DNA of 7,945 nt from Methanomassiliicoccales archaeon (GTDB lineage Archaea > Thermoplasmatota > Thermoplasmata > Methanomassiliicoccales > UBA472), in contig JAJRAL010000147.1 of assembly GCA_028679935.1 (NCBI GenBank), forward strand, positions 1 to 7,945, in the 5' to 3' direction. The notes below the pieces were generated by a model. It saw only the letters and a program-made list of their open reading frames with translations, made no database searches and was not told the DNA's origin. Numbering within the stretch: the first letter of the stretch is position 1; each line of letters begins with the position of its first letter. The position numbers and the translations under genes are program-made. Below, piece after piece: positions 5,543-7,945 of the stretch.

Positions 5543-6391
5543 TCAGAGCGCCTTCGCGACTTCGCTGGCGACGGATATCGTCGAGACCTCGTTCTCAAGC
5601 GTGTTCGCGCAGACCACGCCGTCGGTCGACTTCTTGAGCTTCTCGAGCGCATTGCTGACGAACAGACCGTGGGTGCAGGCCGCGATGACGTGGCGGGCGC
5701 CGAGGCGTCGAAGTTCGTTGCTCGCGGCGATTATGGTACTGCCAGTAGAGATGATATCGTCGACGATGAGGACGTTCTTGCCCTTGGCGTCGAGCCGGCT
5801 CGGCGTGATCTTGACCTCGGTGTCGCTTATTCGCGTCTTCATCAAGTGGTCGTTGTTGCATCCGATGATGTGCGCAACGTCGGCCGCCCTCTGGGCCGCC
5901 CCTTTGTCAGGAGCCAGAACAAGATCGATGCCCTGGCCAGCGAAGTGCTCGCCCATCGCCGGCGCAGCGCTCAGGTCCTTCGCACCCGGCTTGGTGAACC
6001 AGCGGAGGATGTCGGGTTTGTGGAGGTCGATGGTGAGCAGTCGATCGGTCTCTAGAGCGATGTGGCGCAGCATCACCTGCGCGCTCAGCGCCTCTCCGGG
6101 AAGGAATCTCCTGTCCTGCCGTCCGTAGCCGAAGTAAGGGACGACGCTGATGATCTTCTCCGCCCCCAACCCTCTGGCCGCGTCGTGCATCAGGATGAAC
6201 TCGACGAGGTTCCCGTCGGGGTAGGTGTTGCCGACGATGACCACGTCCTTGTCGATCGCCTCTCGATCGAAGCGGACGTAGCATTCCCCGTCAGGGAATC
6301 GCCTCACCTCCGCTTCGAGTAGCGCTCCCCCGGTCCTTCCAGAAAGGTCGCGGGCAAGCGACTTCGACGTCGTGCCGCAGAGGATCATCAT
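5543..6391 (-). CDS. prs: Ribose-phosphate pyrophosphokinase (PRPP synthetase), archaeal type
   Basis: Makes PRPP from ribose 5-phosphate and ATP, for purine, pyrimidine, His and Trp synthesis in the cytoplasm. The 282-residue product starts MMILCGTTSKSLA, like archaeal homologues of about 285 residues. It carries RRFPDGECYVR (30-40), YGRQDRRFLPGE (89-100, ATP-binding loop), DLHKPD (122-127), APDKGA (160-165), KTRISDTEV (185-193, catalytic flexible loop) and the PRPP-binding loop VDDIISTGST (210-219). The longest frame begins at an ATG at 6415, but that ATG lies inside the TATA box. The TATA centre is about 27 bases from ATG 6391, so ATG 6391 (or GTG 6394 or ATG 6388 beside it) is the likely leaderless start. 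It is divergent from herA and convergent with the surface protein gene. Confidence 0.96.
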   Translation of the reverse strand: MMILCGTTSKSLARDLSGRTGGALLEAEVRRFPDGECYVRFDREAIDKDVVIVGNTYPDGNLVEFILMHDAARGLGAEKIISVVPYFGYGRQDRRFLPGEALSAQVMLRHIALETDRLLTIDLHKPDILRWFTKPGAKDLSAAPAMGEHFAGQGIDLVLAPDKGAAQRAADVAHIIGCNNDHLMKTRISDTEVKITPSRLDAKGKNVLIVDDIISTGSTIIAASNELRRLGARHVIAACTHGLFVSNALEKLKKSTDGVVCANTLENEVSTISVASEVAKAL

Positions 6392-6413
6392 CACGCGCGA
6401 ATCGGCGTGGCGC

Positions 6414-6421
6414 ATTTAATA
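6414..6421 (-). promoter_or_regulatory. TATA box of prs
   Basis: The minus strand reads TATTAAAT. Its centre is about 26 bases from ATG 6391, the standard distance to an archaeal transcription start. It overlaps the ATG at 6415, which rules against that longer start. Confidence 0.65.
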
Positions 6422-6449
6422 CGTTCGTAGAATGCTGGATGGCAAAGAT

Positions 6450-6458
6450 ATTTATCAT
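6450..6458 (+). promoter_or_regulatory. TATA box of herA
   Basis: ATTTATCAT lies in the most AT-rich part of the prs-herA gap. Its centre is about 29 bases from ATG 6483, so the mRNA would be leaderless or nearly so. Confidence 0.6.
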
Positions 6459-6471
6459 ATCCTCTGGATAT
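6457..6471. repeat. Inverted repeat between the herA TATA box and start
   Basis: ATATCC-TCT-GGATAT is a perfect 6-bp inverted repeat with a 3-base spacer. It begins at the edge of the TATA box and ends about 11 bases before ATG 6483, so a protein bound there would block assembly of the transcription complex. Beside it, GATA-TT-TATC (6447-6456) is a second, shorter inverted repeat over the TATA box itself. Candidate operator; the AT-rich setting raises the chance of coincidence. Confidence 0.4.
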
Positions 6472-6482
6472 CTGGACTTGGG

Positions 6483-7945
6483 ATGGGAATGCCGGCAGAT
6501 TCGACCGTGGAGGCTCCAGCTAGCTCCAGCGAGCCGAAGGATCATCCTGCAGACGCACAGACCATCCATCACAGCCACAAGATCGACGGAATGAATGCCG
6601 TCGGCATCATCTTCGGCAACGTTGGCACGACCGAGTTCAGCTTCCGCGTCTTCGGCGACATCGAGACGATGGAGTACGTGCAAGTGGAGCATCAGCACGA
6701 GGGCTGGGTGCTCGGACGCGTTGCCTCCATGGAAAGGAAGACGGACCTCTCCCTCGAGAGAGCGAAGAAGCTCGAGGATGGCGAGGACGTTTCCATCGAC
6801 GAGATAGTCATTGCCAAGGTCGACGTGATAGGATTCCGCGACGACCGAGGCCTTCTCCAGGTTCCGAGGACTCCGTTCCGCGCCGGGGACCATGTCTACA
6901 AGGGCATGGGCAACCTGATCAAGGACGTCATCGGGCTCAAAGAGAATACCGACACCGGCGCCTATCTCGGCCTCCTCTTCGGCCACGACATCCGCGTCGA
7001 GGTCGACATCAACTCCATGGTCCAGAAGCACGTCTCCATCCTCGCCAAGACCGGCGGAGGCAAGAGTTTCCTCTGCGGGGACCTCATCGAGGAAATGATG
7101 AAGCGCGACGTCACTATCCTCGTCTTCGATCCCCACGGCGAGTATGGCGCGATGAGGGAGAAGGGCCCCTCGACCAAGAGCCAGAGGAACTTCGGTATCA
7201 CGACCCGCGGGTACGCCGACCATATCCAGGAGTATGCCACCGACACGACAATCAACCCGAAGGCGAAACCGCTCAAGTTCACCCTGGCAAACCTCGACGC
7301 GCGGGAGCTGCTCTCGCTTACGTCAATCAAGAACGGCAAGGCGTTCCTCACCTCCCTCAGGAAGGCGATCGAGGCAGTCCGAGCGGCGAAGAAGGACTAT
7401 TGCCTGAAGGACCTAATCAACGTCCTTGAGGCTGACGAGGAGGGCGACAACGCCAGCCTCATCAACGAGCTCGACTACCTGAACGAGGTGAACCTCTTCG
7501 CCACGCAGGGCACGAAGATCGACGACCTGATCGTCAAGGGGAAGATGACGATAATCAATTTCAAGGGCACTCCGCCCGACATCCAGGAGCTCATCGTCAA
7601 CCGCATCGCCACGGCGGCCTTCGAATTGCGGAAGGTCGGCAAGATACCGCCGATGATGATGGTCACCGAGGAGGCGCACAACTATTGTCCACAGCAGGGC
7701 CTCGCCGCCTCGTCCAAGATCTTCCGGACGATCGCGTCGGAGGGGCGCAAGTTTGGGCTCGGCCTCACGATAATCTCGCAGCGCGCCGCCAAGATCGACA
7801 AGAACGTACTGTCGCAGTGCAACACCCAGATGATCCTCAAGGTCACGAACCCGAACGACCTGAAGGCGATCGCCGCCTCTCTCGAGGGCCTCTCGACCGG
7901 AATGGAGGACGAGATCCAGCGGCTGCCAATCGGCGTCGCGTTGAT
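6483..7945 (+). CDS. herA: HerA DNA-end-processing helicase/ATPase, C-terminus beyond the window
   Basis: Hexameric ATP-driven DNA translocase of the FtsK/HerA class, which works with the NurA nuclease and Mre11-Rad50 to resect DNA ends for recombination repair. 487 codons are visible. After a Ser/Pro/His-rich tail of about 35 residues comes a HAS-barrel (about 38-130, VGIIFGNVGTTEFSFRV). Walker A is LAKTGGGKS (187-195, K194), followed by the HerA signature VFDPHGEY (214-221). Walker B is MMVTEEAHNY (392-401), then IASEGRKFGLGLTIISQR (417-434) and QCNTQMILKVTNPNDL (445-460). This is the conserved euryarchaeal pattern, and only the last short part should be missing. ATG 6483 fits the TATA spacing; ATG 6489, in frame, is an alternative. 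It is divergent from prs; whether nurA, mre11 and rad50 follow cannot be seen. Confidence 0.95.
   Translation, partial: MGMPADSTVEAPASSSEPKDHPADAQTIHHSHKIDGMNAVGIIFGNVGTTEFSFRVFGDIETMEYVQVEHQHEGWVLGRVASMERKTDLSLERAKKLEDGEDVSIDEIVIAKVDVIGFRDDRGLLQVPRTPFRAGDHVYKGMGNLIKDVIGLKENTDTGAYLGLLFGHDIRVEVDINSMVQKHVSILAKTGGGKSFLCGDLIEEMMKRDVTILVFDPHGEYGAMREKGPSTKSQRNFGITTRGYADHIQEYATDTTINPKAKPLKFTLANLDARELLSLTSIKNGKAFLTSLRKAIEAVRAAKKDYCLKDLINVLEADEEGDNASLINELDYLNEVNLFATQGTKIDDLIVKGKMTIINFKGTPPDIQELIVNRIATAAFELRKVGKIPPMMMVTEEAHNYCPQQGLAASSKIFRTIASEGRKFGLGLTIISQRAAKIDKNVLSQCNTQMILKVTNPNDLKAIAASLEGLSTGMEDEIQRLPIGVAL

Noticed and set aside
6291..7223. 310-codon minus-strand frame opposite herA
   Set aside because: It overlaps the start of herA, the prs-herA promoter region and the start of prs, and its composition is that of an antisense shadow.
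1..7945. The DUF4011 helicase and HerA forming one defence system
   Set aside because: They are about 3.7 kb apart on opposite strands with housekeeping genes between them, and this HerA has the canonical repair-type sequence, not that of HerA-Sir2 or similar defence pairs.
1..7945. CRISPR array, insertion sequence, att site or other mobile element
   Set aside because: No regularly spaced repeats, terminal inverted repeats, transposase or integrase motifs were seen, and codon and base use are even across all genes.

Overview
The window looks like chromosomal DNA of a moderately GC-rich euryarchaeon. The evidence is an archaeal/eukaryal-type prolyl-tRNA synthetase, a canonical HerA helicase with a HAS-barrel, an archaeal PRPP synthetase, and AT-rich TATA boxes about 26 bases upstream of start codons that mostly lack a Shine-Dalgarno, i.e. 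leaderless transcription. I infer a Thermoplasmatota-like lineage from the overall style, but no rRNA or other marker fixes the taxonomy. There are no tRNA or rRNA genes, CRISPR arrays, insertion sequences or integrase signs.

Layout, left to right. Bases 1-2771 (minus) hold the first 923 codons of a very large DUF4011-type superfamily 1 helicase, with its C-terminus off the left edge. Bases 2872-3045 (minus) encode a 57-residue desulforedoxin-like metal protein with a lysine-rich tail. Bases 3218-3430 (plus) encode a 70-residue two-helix membrane protein. Bases 3434-4837 (minus) are proS. Bases 4932-5525 (plus) encode a membrane-anchored surface protein. Bases 5543-6391 (minus) are prs. Bases 6483 to the right edge (plus) are the first 487 codons of herA.

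The genes alternate in strand, and almost every one has its own promoter, so this is a set of single-gene transcription units, not an operon. Two convergent pairs are packed very tightly (3 and 17 bases between stop codons). Two divergent pairs (proS/surface protein and prs/herA) share short promoter regions of 94 and 91 bases. TATA position changes several start codons: the longest-ORF starts of prs and of the 70-residue membrane protein lie upstream of or inside the promoter element and are probably wrong.

Functionally, proS, prs and herA are housekeeping genes (translation, nucleotide/PRPP supply, DNA end processing). The most accessory-looking gene is the DUF4011 helicase, a family that includes single-gene anti-phage candidates when it carries a C-terminal Vsr-like nuclease. 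That end lies outside the window, so a defence role is a hypothesis. The other points of interest are the desulforedoxin-like protein with extra cysteines and an H1-like tail, a ProRS ending in Met instead of the usual C-terminal Tyr, and an inverted repeat between the herA TATA box and its start. I found no clear evidence of a new multi-gene system here.
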